A stretch of 64,000 nucleotides of DNA from Algoriphagus limi (GCF_024919275.1 NZ_JANWGH010000001.1:1682296-1746295), one strand, 5' to 3'; shown: positions 46,223 through 55,457, counted from the stretch's first letter. Numbers and translations are program-made. Notes: generated from the letters alone by a model not told the origin.

Positions 46223-48997
46223 ATGGCGGAATATAATTTCAGGGAAATCGAACAAAAGTGGCAAAGCTACTGGAGAGAAAACGGAACCTTCAAAGCTGAA
46301 GTAGATCCTAATCGAGAAAAGTTTTATTCTCTGGACATGTTTCCATATCCATCTGGAGCAGGTCTTCACGTAGGACACCCGCTGGGTTACATCGCTTCTG
46401 ATATCGTCAGCCGATTCAAGATGCTCAAAGGGTTTAATGTCCTTCATCCCATGGGATATGATTCTTTTGGCTTGCCAGCTGAGCAGTATGCTATCCAAAC
46501 AGGCCAACATCCGGCATTAACTACTGAGCAAAATATTACTCGCTACACGGAGCAACTGAAAAATATCGGCTTTGCTTTCGACTGGGATCGGGAAGTTCGC
46601 ACATCAGATCCATCTTATTACAAGTGGACGCAGTGGATTTTTATGCAGCTTTTCAAAAGCTATTATGATTTGGAAGCGGACAAAGCCATGCCTATTGCTG
46701 ACTTGGTAAAGCGATTTGCAAAAGAGGGGAATTCTGGCGTGAAAGCTGTATGTGATGATGAGACCCCAATTTTTACAGCAACAGAATGGAATGCTTTTTC
46801 AGAAAAAGAAAAGCAGGAAATGCTGCTTCGATATAAACTCACCTACTTGGCAGAAACTACCGTTAACTGGTGCCCAGCTTTGGGCACGGTACTTTCCAAT
46901 GATGAGGTAAAGGATGGTTTTTCGGAAAGAGGTGGTCATCCCGTCGAGCGAAAGAAAATGATGCAATGGTCCATGCGGATCACTGCTTATGCTGATCGCT
47001 TGCTTCAGGGATTGGAAAAAGTAGATTGGTCAGAGCCAATCAAAGAAATGCAGCGCAATTGGATAGGAAAGTCAATCGGCGCGGAGGTCCTTTTTGAAAT
47101 TAAAGGCTCTGACAAAAAAATCAAGGTCTTCACTACTCGGGTCGATACCATTTTTGGAGTAACCTATTTGGCCTTGGCACCAGAGTCAGATTTGGCTGCT
47201 GAGTTGATTACTGACGATCAACGAGAAACCGCTGAAGCTTATATCGAAGTAGCTAAAAATCGCTCCGAACGTGAGCGAATGAGCGATGTAAAAACCATTT
47301 CCGGTGCCTTCACAGGTTCTTATGCGATCAATCCATTCAATGGAGAAGAAATCCAGATTTGGGTAGCGGATTATGTATTGGCTGGATATGGAACAGGCGC
47401 TGTGATGGCGGTGCCAGCCCATGATGAGCGAGATTATAATTTTGCGAAGCACTTCGGATTAGAAATCAGGCAAGTAATTGAAGGATCCATGGAAAATGGA
47501 TCTTTCCCAGGGAAGGACGGTCTAATTATCAATTCTGGCTTCATTTCAGGCTTGTACATGAAAGAAGCTATGCAAAAATGCATTGAATTCTTGGAGGAAA
47601 AAGGAATAGGAAAGGGCAAAATCCAATACCGGATGCGCGATGCGATTTTCACTCGACAGCGTTATTGGGGCGAGCCACTTCCAGTTTACTTCAAAGACGG
47701 CCTTCCCTATTTGATCGATGAAAGGGATCTTCCGCTAGTCCTTCCTGAGGTTGATAAATATTTACCAACTGAAGATGGAGAGCCTCCACTAGGGCGAGCA
47801 AAAAACTGGACCTACAAAACAGAAGATGGGGAATATCCTTTGGAACTTTCCACTATGCCAGGTTGGGCAGGATCAAGTTGGTATTTCTTCCGATACATGG
47901 ACCCAAAAAACGATCAGGTTTTCGCAGACAAAGCAAAAACTGATTACTGGGGTGCCGTGGACTTATATATCGGTGGTTCAGAACATGCTACCGGTCACTT
48001 GTTGTATTCACGCTTCTGGACGAAATTTTTGTATGATATCGGGGCTGTGAGCATAGACGAGCCTTTCCAAAAAATGATCAACCAAGGGATGATCCAAGGT
48101 CGATCAAATTTTGTGTATCGAATTAAAGGAACAAACACCTTTGTCTCCCTTGGATTGAAGGATCAATATGACACTTCTGCCATGCATGTGGACGTGAATA
48201 TTGTTCATAATGATCAGTTGAATTTGGAGAAATTCAAAGCATGGAGACCTGACTTGGCTGATGCTGAATTCATTTTGGAAGATGGAAAATACATCTGTGG
48301 TGCTGAGGTAGAAAAGATGTCCAAGTCCAAGTATAACGTGGTCAATCCGGACGATATCATCGAGCGCTATGGAGCGGATACCTTGAGATTGTATGAAATG
48401 TTCTTGGGTCCTTTAGAACAATTCAAACCTTGGAACACCAATGGAATTGACGGAGTATTCAAGTTCCTTCGAAAACTTTGGAACCTTTACCATAATGCCA
48501 AAGGAGAATTTGAAGTTTCAGATGCTCCTGCGAGCAAGGAAGAATTAAAAGCCCTTCATAAGGCAATCAAAAAAATGGAAGAGGACATGGCCTCCTATGT
48601 GTTCAATACATCCGTTTCCTCATTCATGATTTGCGTGAATGAATTGACTGCTTTGAAATGTAAAAAGCGGGAAGTGCTTGAACCATTAGCTGTTTTGATT
48701 TCTCCTTATGCACCTCACGTAGCAGAAGAGCTTTGGGCATTATTGGGGCATCAAGGATCTGTAACCACAGCATCATTCCCTGAATTCAAGGAAGAATATT
48801 TGGTGGAAAGCAACTTTGAATATCCAATCATGATCAATGGAAAGATGCGCTCGAAAGTATCCCTGCCATTGGATCTGAACAAAGAGGATATTGAAAAAGC
48901 AGCTTTGGCCGATGAAACTGTTCAAAAATGGCTGGAAGGAAAGGCACCGAAGAAAGTGATTGTCGTTCCAGGCAAAATCGTGAACTTGGTTATCTAA
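46223..48997 (+). CDS. leuS: Leucyl-tRNA synthetase
   Basis: A 924-residue class Ia aminoacyl-tRNA synthetase that charges tRNA-Leu. The HIGH-type motif is [16 protein letters not shown] (about 38-53), the editing domain follows (about 230-430, with VPAHDERD and [11 protein letters not shown]), and the KMSKS motif is KMSKSKYN near residue 700. An approximately 60-residue insert just before KMSKS (starting [16 protein letters not shown]) is a feature of Bacteroidota LeuRS. The anticodon-binding and C-terminal domains are complete, so it should be functional. A terminator follows directly. Confidence 0.97.
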   Translation: MAEYNFREIEQKWQSYWRENGTFKAEVDPNREKFYSLDMFPYPSGAGLHVGHPLGYIASDIVSRFKMLKGFNVLHPMGYDSFGLPAEQYAIQTGQHPALTTEQNITRYTEQLKNIGFAFDWDREVRTSDPSYYKWTQWIFMQLFKSYYDLEADKAMPIADLVKRFAKEGNSGVKAVCDDETPIFTATEWNAFSEKEKQEMLLRYKLTYLAETTVNWCPALGTVLSNDEVKDGFSERGGHPVERKKMMQWSMRITAYADRLLQGLEKVDWSEPIKEMQRNWIGKSIGAEVLFEIKGSDKKIKVFTTRVDTIFGVTYLALAPESDLAAELITDDQRETAEAYIEVAKNRSERERMSDVKTISGAFTGSYAINPFNGEEIQIWVADYVLAGYGTGAVMAVPAHDERDYNFAKHFGLEIRQVIEGSMENGSFPGKDGLIINSGFISGLYMKEAMQKCIEFLEEKGIGKGKIQYRMRDAIFTRQRYWGEPLPVYFKDGLPYLIDERDLPLVLPEVDKYLPTEDGEPPLGRAKNWTYKTEDGEYPLELSTMPGWAGSSWYFFRYMDPKNDQVFADKAKTDYWGAVDLYIGGSEHATGHLLYSRFWTKFLYDIGAVSIDEPFQKMINQGMIQGRSNFVYRIKGTNTFVSLGLKDQYDTSAMHVDVNIVHNDQLNLEKFKAWRPDLADAEFILEDGKYICGAEVEKMSKSKYNVVNPDDIIERYGADTLRLYEMFLGPLEQFKPWNTNGIDGVFKFLRKLWNLYHNAKGEFEVSDAPASKEELKALHKAIKKMEEDMASYVFNTSVSSFMICVNELTALKCKKREVLEPLAVLISPYAPHVAEELWALLGHQGSVTTASFPEFKEEYLVESNFEYPIMINGKMRSKVSLPLDLNKEDIEKAALADETVQKWLEGKAPKKVIVVPGKIVNLVI

Positions 48998-49017
48998 CCT
49001 GGAATAAATCATAGAAG

Positions 49018-49043
49018 AAGGGGAAGCTTAGTTTCCCCTTTTT
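49018..49043 (+). terminator. Rho-independent terminator after leuS
   Basis: AAGGGGAA at 49018-49025 pairs with TTCCCCTT at 49033-49040, followed by a T-run. Confidence 0.88.
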
Positions 49044-49082
49044 CATTTTAGAGCTTACCTTAGCTTTTCCAATTTTACACCC

Positions 49083-50129
49083 ATGATTATTTATACATTT
49101 CCGGTTCACACTTCCTTCATTGAAAGAGATCTGGAAATGATCCGTCCGGAATCAAAAATCCGCCCATTAGTATTTACTATTAAGCCCCTTTTTCTTCCCT
49201 TTTTCTTAATCATTCAATTTTTTCAATTGCTCTGGTTTTTACCCAGAACCAGCCAATACCTCTGCTTTTTTGGAGGGTATCACAGTGTACTTCCTGTTTG
49301 GTTTGGGAAAATCTTCGGGAAAAGATGCACCATCCAAGCCGGCGGAATGGATTGTATGAACATGCCTCAAATTGGCTATGGGAATTTCAGAAAAAAGTGG
49401 CTACGAAAAGCCACCGTTTATTCTTTTAAAAATTGCTCTTTGATTCTCCCCGTTGCAAAGGTTTTGGTCAAGCAGAATTATTCCTTTGACCCTACTCTTC
49501 CAAAGAGTCAAGGCTTTTTCAATTTAATTCCTGACTTAAAAACACCCATTCAAGTCATTCCAAATGGATTTGACACAGAATTCTGGAAGAATCAAAATAT
49601 GCCCCGAAATGCCTGGAGCTTTTTATCCGTAGCAACCGGTACATCAGACTCAACTCGTGCTCAAGTCAAAGGATTTGATATGATTGAAGAATTAGCCAAA
49701 TATCATCCTGATTGGCATTTCACCTTAGTCGGAGATTCAGCTTATCAGCCAAAGAGTTCGAATATTGAAGTTTTGGGAAAATTGGATTCGGAAAAACTTC
49801 GAGAACTTTATAATTCCAATCAGTTTTACCTGCAACTTTCTACCACAGAGGGATTCCCAAATGCATTGGGAGAAGCGATGGCATGTGGATGTATTCCGAT
49901 AGGTTCCGCTGTTGGTGCGATTCCAGAAATTATTGGCGATTGCGGGACAATTTTGGCAAAAAAGGATCTCAAGCTCTTGGAAAATTTGATCCAAGAATTA
50001 GTAAAAGAAGACTTGAATGAATTGTCTAAAAATGCCTCTTCCCGAATTACCCAAAACTTCTCTTTCGAAAAACGAAAAAAGGCCCTTTTAGAGGCCTTAG
50101 GATTGAATTATTCGAGCAATTCAATCTGA
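49083..50129 (+). CDS. Glycosyltransferase family 4
   Basis: A 348-residue GT-B glycosyltransferase. The N-terminal half contains a hydrophobic stretch (LFLPFFLIIQFFQLLWFLP, about 40-58) that may contact the membrane. The C-terminal donor domain has VIPNGFDTEFW, LSVATGT...VKGFDMI, FTLVGDS and the E-x7-E-like block STTEGFPNALGEAMACGCIPIGS near 263-285, which binds the nucleotide-sugar. It lies alone after leuS, not in a polysaccharide cluster, so the acceptor is unknown. Its last 22 bases overlap the convergent regulator remnant. Confidence 0.87.
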   Translation: MIIYTFPVHTSFIERDLEMIRPESKIRPLVFTIKPLFLPFFLIIQFFQLLWFLPRTSQYLCFFGGYHSVLPVWFGKIFGKRCTIQAGGMDCMNMPQIGYGNFRKKWLRKATVYSFKNCSLILPVAKVLVKQNYSFDPTLPKSQGFFNLIPDLKTPIQVIPNGFDTEFWKNQNMPRNAWSFLSVATGTSDSTRAQVKGFDMIEELAKYHPDWHFTLVGDSAYQPKSSNIEVLGKLDSEKLRELYNSNQFYLQLSTTEGFPNALGEAMACGCIPIGSAVGAIPEIIGDCGTILAKKDLKLLENLIQELVKEDLNELSKNASSRITQNFSFEKRKKALLEALGLNYSSNSI

Positions 50130-50335
50130 TTCCGATTCACACGAACCACCCCTCTCTGCTCTAATTTTTTCAGCAAGCGAGTAATCACTTCCCGACTGGA
50201 ATTTAATTCCTGAGCTATTTGCTGATGGGTTTTGTGGATGATAGAACTTTGACTTGCAGCAGAATTTTTTTCCAAATACTCTAGCAAACGCTCATCCATT
50301 CGATGAAAGGCAATTCCATCTACCTGGATAATGGC
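50108..50335 (-). pseudogene. Crp/Fnr-family regulator remnant (DNA-binding domain only)
   Basis: The frame is open from 50335 to stop 50108; ATG 50299 gives 63 residues. The reading matches only the C-terminal winged helix of Crp/Fnr proteins: MDERLLEYL linker helix, THQQIAQELNSSREVITRLL helix-turn-helix and a C-terminal wing (GVVRVNRNQIEL). Upstream codons read AIIQVDGIAFHR, which is like the end of the dimerisation helix, then hit a stop, so the cyclic-nucleotide/sensor domain is missing. No frameshifted continuation is visible upstream. It may be a degenerate gene or a short functional HTH protein. Two GTGA-N6-TCAC palindromes nearby match the operator type this HTH class binds. Confidence 0.8.
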
Positions 50336-50442
50336 TTATTATTTTAATTATCCATAGCCTTGATCCGGATGATTTTTAAATTCAAAATTAAAATTCCCAA
50401 GAAAAAATTAAGCTGGATTAAAATAGTTATTAACAATTCTGC

Positions 50443-50456
50443 GTGAGAAAAATCAC
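50443..50456. promoter_or_regulatory. Crp/Fnr-type palindrome upstream of DUF2202 gene
   Basis: GTGA at 50443-50446 and TCAC at 50453-50456 with a 6-base spacer (GAAAAA) match the Crp-type consensus GTGA-N6-TCAC exactly. It lies between the regulator remnant and the DUF2202 gene, 50 bases before the latter's start codon. Confidence 0.55.
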
Positions 50457-50506
50457 AGCTTTTTGAAGGAATCTGGAGCAATTTCAGGAATCTAAACTTA
50501 GAAATA

Positions 50507-51118
50507 ATGAAAAAGCTCCTCATACCTTTATTGATTCTGTTGGTAAGCCTTGGGGGCTGCCAAGAATCAGAAACGCCAAGTACAACTCCTGTGCTTAGCA
50601 ATGCAGAATTAGCCTCTCTCCTATTTACAAGAGAAGAAGAAAAACTAGCTCATGATGTGTATCTATACGCATTTCAAGTTCACGGTTTGCAGGTCTTTCA
50701 AAACATTGCAAATAGCGAATCTCAACATGTTGCATCTGTCCTAAACCTAATGGATTCATATTCTGTAGCGGATCCACTCTCTGGCAGTACCGTTATAGGT
50801 CAATTCAGCGATCAGAATTTGCTTCAACTCTATGTAGAACTCACAGCTAGAGTTGATCAATCTTTGGAAGAAGCAGTTTTAGTCGGGTTGCTGATAGAAG
50901 ACATGGACATTCTTGATCTTCAAATGGCAATAGCCGAAACTCAGCAGACAGCCATTATCAATGTCTATACTCAGCTTCAATGTGGCTCTGAAAACCACAT
51001 GCGCTCTTTCTATAATCAAGCAACCTTATTAGATGTGGAATACAGCCCAGCATACATCAGCCAACTTGAGTTTGATACCATTGTAAACTCTTCCAGAACT
51101 AGCTGTCAGCCGAACTAA
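50507..51118 (+). CDS. DUF2202 lipoprotein (ferritin-like helical domain)
   Basis: A 203-residue lipoprotein (lipobox LGGC, Cys about 18). The DUF2202 domain spans about 30-195: FTREEEKLAHDVY, ANSESQHVASV and CGSENHMRSFY, with Glu/His pairs spaced as in four-helix ferritin-like folds that can bind two metals. Function is unproven; a metal-dependent redox role is suggested by the fold. A Crp/Fnr-like palindrome lies 50 bases upstream, and a cytochrome gene starts 4 bases after its stop, so the two probably form one operon. Confidence 0.88.
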   Translation: MKKLLIPLLILLVSLGGCQESETPSTTPVLSNAELASLLFTREEEKLAHDVYLYAFQVHGLQVFQNIANSESQHVASVLNLMDSYSVADPLSGSTVIGQFSDQNLLQLYVELTARVDQSLEEAVLVGLLIEDMDILDLQMAIAETQQTAIINVYTQLQCGSENHMRSFYNQATLLDVEYSPAYISQLEFDTIVNSSRTSCQPN

Positions 51119-51122
51119 TCTT

Positions 51123-51593
51123 ATGAATCAATTTCTTCTTTCCGTTCTTTTGTTCCTAAGCCTATCTTGGATGGCTGAGGAAAAACTACCGCAAACTCCT
51201 AGTCAGCCTATTCATCCAGAGGATCCGGCCTTAGCTGAAGAAGGATTGGTTTTGTTGCAAAGGCATTGCTATACCTGCCACAATCCAAAATCAAAATCCC
51301 ATGATGAGATTATTGCTCCTCCACTCTGGGGAGTAAAAAACCATTACCTCAAAGCTTATCCTGAAAAAGAATCATTTACTAAGGCTCTAACAAGCTTCGT
51401 TCAAAACCCAAATGAAGAAAAAGCCTTGATGAAAGGCCCTATTAAACGTTTTGGGCTGATGCCAAAGCCAGTGATTTCTGATTCTGATCTTGAAAAGATT
51501 GTGGAATACATTTATGAAAACGAGATCGAAAATCCTGCATGGCACATAGAAAAAGACAATCACAAAAATGAATCAAAACAGCTTCTGGAGTGA
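51123..51593 (+). CDS. c-type cytochrome
   Basis: A 156-residue periplasmic protein with a short signal peptide (NQFLLSVLLFLSLSW). One haem-c motif, CYTCH, is at 49-53, and the likely axial ligand is Met115 in GLMPKP. Thus a single-haem electron carrier. It follows the DUF2202 lipoprotein by 4 bases and ends in a TGA that is part of the palindrome at 51590-51603. Likely an electron donor or acceptor for the neighbouring redox proteins (inference). Nothing in the sequence suggests an oxidase subunit. Confidence 0.9.
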   Translation: MNQFLLSVLLFLSLSWMAEEKLPQTPSQPIHPEDPALAEEGLVLLQRHCYTCHNPKSKSHDEIIAPPLWGVKNHYLKAYPEKESFTKALTSFVQNPNEEKALMKGPIKRFGLMPKPVISDSDLEKIVEYIYENEIENPAWHIEKDNHKNESKQLLE

Positions 51594-51603
51594 CCAAGGT
51601 CAC
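51590..51603. promoter_or_regulatory. Crp/Fnr-type palindrome upstream of peroxiredoxin
   Basis: GTGA at 51590-51593, spacer CCAAGG, TCAC at 51600-51603: an exact GTGA-N6-TCAC match. Centred at 51596.5, it sits about 43 bases before the expected transcript start of the following promoter, the position of class II Crp/Fnr activation. It overlaps the cytochrome stop codon. Confidence 0.65.
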
Positions 51604-51605
51604 GA

Positions 51606-51633
51606 TTGAAGCCTTAGAACTGAATTAGATTTG
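51606..51633 (+). promoter_or_regulatory. Bacteroidota-type promoter of the peroxiredoxin gene
   Basis: TTG at 51606-51608 and TAGATTTG at 51626-51633 with a 17-base spacer match the Bacteroidota consensus TTG-N(17-23)-TAnnTTTG. The peroxiredoxin ATG is 30 bases further on. Confidence 0.65.
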
Positions 51634-51662
51634 TTCTATCAAATAACAAAATCGATAACACA

Positions 51663-52322
51663 ATGAATACTGAAAACGAAATGATCACTATGCCAAGAAT
51701 CGGCGACCAAGCTCCCGATTTTGTGGCGATGACTACCACAGGGAAAATCAAATTCTCTGAATACATTAAGGATAGCTGGACAATCTTATTTTCCCACCCA
51801 GCTGACTTTACGCCAGTTTGTACCACAGAAATGAGTGGTTTTGCTTTGGATCAAAAATTCTTTGATGAGCGAGGCACCAAATTGATCGGATTGAGTATTG
51901 ACTCTATCCACGCGCACATCGCTTGGGTAAACAATGTGAAGAAAAACACAGGCGTATTGTTCGAATTCCCAATTATCGCGGATATCGACATGAGTGTTTC
52001 CAAGTTGTATGGAATGCTTCAACCTGGAGAAAGTGAAACTGCTGCAGTTCGTGCAGTTTTCTTCATCGATCCAAGTGGAAAAATCCGATTAATCATGTAT
52101 TACCCATTGAATGTGGGAAGAAACATGGATGAGATCAAACGTGCTTTGATCGCACTTCAAACTGCTGACAAATACAAAGTAGCTCTTCCGCTTAACTGGA
52201 CTCCAGGTGAGAAAGCGATCGTTCCTCCACCAAAAACTGTAGAGGAAATGAAAGAGCGAGAAGCTAGTGATTATGAAATGGTAGACTTCTATCTGGCAAA
52301 GAAAGATTTGCCTGATGCATAG
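51663..52322 (+). CDS. 1-Cys (Prx6-type) peroxiredoxin
   Basis: A 219-residue thiol peroxidase that reduces H2O2 and organic hydroperoxides. The peroxidatic Cys53 is in FTPVCTTE (preceded by HPADFT), with the supporting Thr and a distal Arg in AAVRAVFFIDP. Cysteine scarcity downstream fits a 1-Cys or atypical mode. The C-terminal extension (TPGEKAIVPPP) matches the Prx6/AhpC2 subgroup. It has its own promoter behind a Crp/Fnr-like site, so redox or metabolic control is likely. A terminator follows. Confidence 0.92.
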   Translation: MNTENEMITMPRIGDQAPDFVAMTTTGKIKFSEYIKDSWTILFSHPADFTPVCTTEMSGFALDQKFFDERGTKLIGLSIDSIHAHIAWVNNVKKNTGVLFEFPIIADIDMSVSKLYGMLQPGESETAAVRAVFFIDPSGKIRLIMYYPLNVGRNMDEIKRALIALQTADKYKVALPLNWTPGEKAIVPPPKTVEEMKEREASDYEMVDFYLAKKDLPDA

Positions 52323-52358
52323 ATATTTTTTGGATTAAAGGGTTAATTGATGAGAAAG

Positions 52359-52387
52359 CCTCTCCGAATTTTCGGGGAGGTTTTTTT
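52359..52387 (+). terminator. Rho-independent terminator after peroxiredoxin
   Basis: CCTCTCCGAA at 52359-52368 pairs with TTCGGGGAGG at 52371-52380 (one G-U), followed by seven T. Confidence 0.88.
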
Positions 52388-52800
52388 GTAACCCTTTATT
52401 TGAACACTCGATTTTTCAAAGATTTTAATTTGAAAATCAAAAACCATTTTTTCGCTTTTTAACAAAATTTTTAAAGAGACAAGGTCTTTTTGAAACCATT
52501 TTTTAAAAACTCAACAAAAAATCTAGAATATCCATAAAAAAAGAAAGCCTGTTTTTTCAAACAGGCTTCTTTCATGGGTCCATTGTTGATTAAGTAAAAC
52601 CAAATAAACTTTGGCAATTCTCAGCATCAATTCAATTTTGAGATACCAAAATTTCTTAAACATACAAAAATAGAAGTGATTATTCCAAATTCAGAAAAAT
52701 ATTTTTCTGCCCTTTTTTAAAAAAAATTATATCTCCTTGATCAAGTTCCAAAATCCAAATGAAAGAACTTTCTTAAATTAAGCAAGAATACCCCCAGCCT
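52388..52800. other. Intergenic region before the M19 dipeptidase gene
   Basis: 413 AT-rich bases without a recognisable gene. Its main structure is a strong hairpin at 52545-52568 that looks like a minus-strand terminator. The segment from 52600 to 52800 should contain the promoter of the dipeptidase gene, but no clear -33/-7 pair was found. Confidence 0.65.
52545..52568 (-). terminator. Strong hairpin, terminator-like on the minus strand
   Basis: AAGCCTGTTT at 52545-52554 pairs perfectly with AAACAGGCTT at 52559-52568. An A-run lies on its left, which on the minus strand is a T-run (CTTTTTTT). No minus-strand gene precedes it within the gap. Confidence 0.6.
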
Positions 52801-53964
52801 ATGAAAAAAGTACTGATTTTCTTAGTAGCCCTTTTTGTGATCTACCTGATAGGTATCAATACGGTACCCTCCTACATCGAAGCTGAACGAAATCCAGTGA
52901 AAATGGAATCTCCTTACCAAGTATCCAAAGATGCACAGCAGCTCTACGATCGCTTGGACTTTATATCCGACCTTCATTGTGATGCCTTGCTGTGGGGAAG
53001 GGATTTGACCGAGCGAGGAGATAGAGGACATGTAGATTTTCCAAGAATGCGCGAGGCTAATGTGAGCTTGGAGATGTTTACTATCGTTTCGAAGTCTCCT
53101 GCTGGACAAAATATGCAGGAAAACAGCGAGGACACCTTTGACAATATCACTCCCCTGACCATCATGAAGGGAGAAAGCCCACTGAATTGGTTTAGTTTAA
53201 TCAATCGTACGCTATCCCAAGCTCAAAAATTGGAAGGCTTTGTGGCCAAAGAAAAAGGTAAGGCGATTTTGGTGAAAACAAAGGCGGATTTGCAGGAACT
53301 TATTGAGAAAAGAAAGTCAGACCCCACAGTCATCGGAGCTATGCTGGGAATAGAGGGAGCGCATGCCTTAGAAGGAAGTTTTGAGAATCTGGAAGCAGTT
53401 TATGAAGCAGGAATCCGAATGATTGGCCCTACCCATTTTTTTGATAATGAATTAGGCGGATCAGCACACGGAGAAAGTGGAGAAGGGCTATCAGAATTTG
53501 GTAAGCAAGTCATAAGACGAATGAATGAGCTCGGAATTTTTATTGACTTAGCACACTCCTCTCCTGCGATAGTCGAGGATGTATTGGAGCTTTCCACCAA
53601 GCCAGTCATGGTTTCTCATACAGGAGTCAGGGCTGTTTTAGATTCTCAACGTAATTTGAGTGACGAGCAAATCAAGAAAATTGCTCAAAATGGAGGAATC
53701 ATAGGTATTGCTTTTTTCGATATGGCGGTTGGAAACCCGGAGCTCCCCAATATCATTGCCTCGATCAAGCATGTACGTGATTTGGTTGGAATCGAATATG
53801 TGGCACTGGGCTCAGATTATGATGGATCTGTGGCAGTACCTTTTGACATTACAGGTTTGCCACTGATTGTGGAAGGGCTTATGAAAGAAGGATTCACAGA
53901 AGCTGAAATTAGAGCTGTCATGGGCGAAAATGTCAAAAACTTTTTCCTGAAAAACCTTAACTAA
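52801..53964 (+). CDS. Membrane dipeptidase (peptidase M19)
   Basis: A 387-residue protein with an N-terminal hydrophobic signal or anchor (residues 4-19, LIFLVALFVIYLIG). Zinc ligands of the M19 family are seen in order: LHCDAL (HxD), GIEGAHALEG (Glu), DLAHSS (His) and VSHTGVRA (His), with a final Asp in ALGSDYDG. The enzyme hydrolyses dipeptides including those with a D-residue; the location is periplasmic or membrane-anchored. It starts a plus-strand run with the VIT1-type transporter, which begins 3 bases after its stop. Confidence 0.93.
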   Translation: MKKVLIFLVALFVIYLIGINTVPSYIEAERNPVKMESPYQVSKDAQQLYDRLDFISDLHCDALLWGRDLTERGDRGHVDFPRMREANVSLEMFTIVSKSPAGQNMQENSEDTFDNITPLTIMKGESPLNWFSLINRTLSQAQKLEGFVAKEKGKAILVKTKADLQELIEKRKSDPTVIGAMLGIEGAHALEGSFENLEAVYEAGIRMIGPTHFFDNELGGSAHGESGEGLSEFGKQVIRRMNELGIFIDLAHSSPAIVEDVLELSTKPVMVSHTGVRAVLDSQRNLSDEQIKKIAQNGGIIGIAFFDMAVGNPELPNIIASIKHVRDLVGIEYVALGSDYDGSVAVPFDITGLPLIVEGLMKEGFTEAEIRAVMGENVKNFFLKNLN

Positions 53965-53967
53965 CCC

Positions 53968-54693
53968 ATGGAAGAAAAGTATCACCAAGACGCTGAAAAA
54001 TTCGGAAAACTTCAGGAATACCTGCGGGAATTTGTTTATGGAGGGATAGATGGCGCTGTCACCACTTTTGCCGTGGTAGCAGGTGGATTTGGAGCTAATT
54101 TAGACACCGGTGTTATTATAATTTTAGGCTTTGCTAATTTGCTCGCAGACGGATTTTCCATGTCGGTAGGAGCATTCCTATCTGCAAAATCGGAACGTGA
54201 GAATTTCAAAAAACATGAAAAAATCGAATACTGGGAAGTAGAAAACCTCCCGCATTTAGAGCGGGAAGAGATCCGTGATATTTATAGAGGCAAGGGATTT
54301 AAGGGAGAACTTTTGGAAAAAGTAGTGGACCAAATTTGTTCGGACAAAGATCTTTGGGTAGCGGAAATGATGAAGGATGAACTGGAAATGATGCAGGACA
54401 ATAAAAGCCCTCTCAAAATTGGACTTGCTACTTTGATTTCATTCATTTTGGTTGGTTTTATTCCTTTGATGGTTTATTTGATTGATTTTTTCAGCCAAAT
54501 AGAAAAACACATCTTTTTGTACACAAGCATACTGACTGGCTTTGCATTTCTCCTAATCGGGTGGATGAAAAGCTGGGTAAATCAAACCTCTGCTACCAAA
54601 AGCATCCTTGAAACTTTGGCACTTGGCTTTTTGGCGGCTTTGGTTGCATACTATGTTGGAGATCTTTTAGAGGAATTTTTCATCAAGAAATAA
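53968..54693 (+). CDS. VIT1/CCC1-family transporter
   Basis: A 241-residue membrane protein with about five hydrophobic spans. The family sequence FVYGGIDGAVTTFAVVAGGFGANLD opens it, then GFANLLADGFSMSVGAFLS with the conserved Asp/Ser motif. A hydrophilic cytosolic segment (about 75-145) rich in Glu (KHEKIEYWEVEN...MMKDELEMM) resembles the metal-binding domain of VIT-type iron or manganese exporters. It would move Fe2+/Mn2+ out of the cytoplasm. The start lies 3 bases after the dipeptidase stop, and its TAA overlaps the next ATG (TAATG at 54691). Confidence 0.9.
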   Translation: MEEKYHQDAEKFGKLQEYLREFVYGGIDGAVTTFAVVAGGFGANLDTGVIIILGFANLLADGFSMSVGAFLSAKSERENFKKHEKIEYWEVENLPHLEREEIRDIYRGKGFKGELLEKVVDQICSDKDLWVAEMMKDELEMMQDNKSPLKIGLATLISFILVGFIPLMVYLIDFFSQIEKHIFLYTSILTGFAFLLIGWMKSWVNQTSATKSILETLALGFLAALVAYYVGDLLEEFFIKK

Positions 54694-55448
54694 TGAATAC
54701 CATCCAAGAAGTCTTAAATCAGTTGGATAACATCGTGGCTGAATGCCGAAATAATCAAAGTCGAATTGGTTATTTCACCGTGTTATATAGACAGGTAACT
54801 CGAAGGGTTCGAGATGGGATTTTGGCAGGTGAATTTGAGGATAATGAGCGGATGGAAGTCTTGGATGTACTTTTTGCCAAGCGATTCATTGATGCTTATG
54901 AGGAATGGAAATCAGGAAAAACCCCAACAGAAAGCTGGCGATTAGCTTTTGAAGCAAGCGAAAACTCAAAGCACCTGGTATTGCAGCACTTATTTTTAGG
55001 AATTAATGCCCATATAAATCTAGATTTGGGTATAGCAGCGTCTGAAACAATGAAGGGTAAAGAACTATCTGGAATTAAAGGGGATTTTGACCAAATCAAT
55101 TCCCTGCTTTCAGAATTAGTGGATGATGTCAAAGCTAACATTAGCAAGGTATCTCCGATTTTCGGATTGCTGATTCCTTTGGCAAAGGGAAAAGACGAAC
55201 TGTTTCTCAATTTCTCCATTCAATTGGCTAGAGATGGGGCCTGGAAATATGCGAATGAATATCATTTATCCACGAATCAAATTCAGGAGATAAAAAATCG
55301 AGATAAAACCATTGGGGAACTTGCCCGAAAACTGATCAACCCAGAAAAATTCTTAGGATTCTTAATTCGAATAATAGGTTTTGCAGAATGGAAATCCGTC
55401 AGCAAAACTATGGATCAGCTAGATTCAATGATCCCAGAGAAAATCTAA
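54693..55448 (+). CDS. DUF5995 family protein
   Basis: A 251-residue, mostly helical, soluble protein without signal peptide. It matches DUF5995 in pattern: an N-terminal YFTVLYRQVTRRVRDGI, RFIDAYEEWKSGK, then SKHLVLQHLFLGINAHINLDLGIA with conserved His/Asn, and DFDQINSLL. The conserved His-rich helix suggests a ligand or metal site. Function unknown. It is translationally coupled to the VIT1-type transporter through TAATG, which hints at a common task. Confidence 0.82.
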   Translation: MNTIQEVLNQLDNIVAECRNNQSRIGYFTVLYRQVTRRVRDGILAGEFEDNERMEVLDVLFAKRFIDAYEEWKSGKTPTESWRLAFEASENSKHLVLQHLFLGINAHINLDLGIAASETMKGKELSGIKGDFDQINSLLSELVDDVKANISKVSPIFGLLIPLAKGKDELFLNFSIQLARDGAWKYANEYHLSTNQIQEIKNRDKTIGELARKLINPEKFLGFLIRIIGFAEWKSVSKTMDQLDSMIPEKI

Positions 55449-55457
55449 AATAGATTT

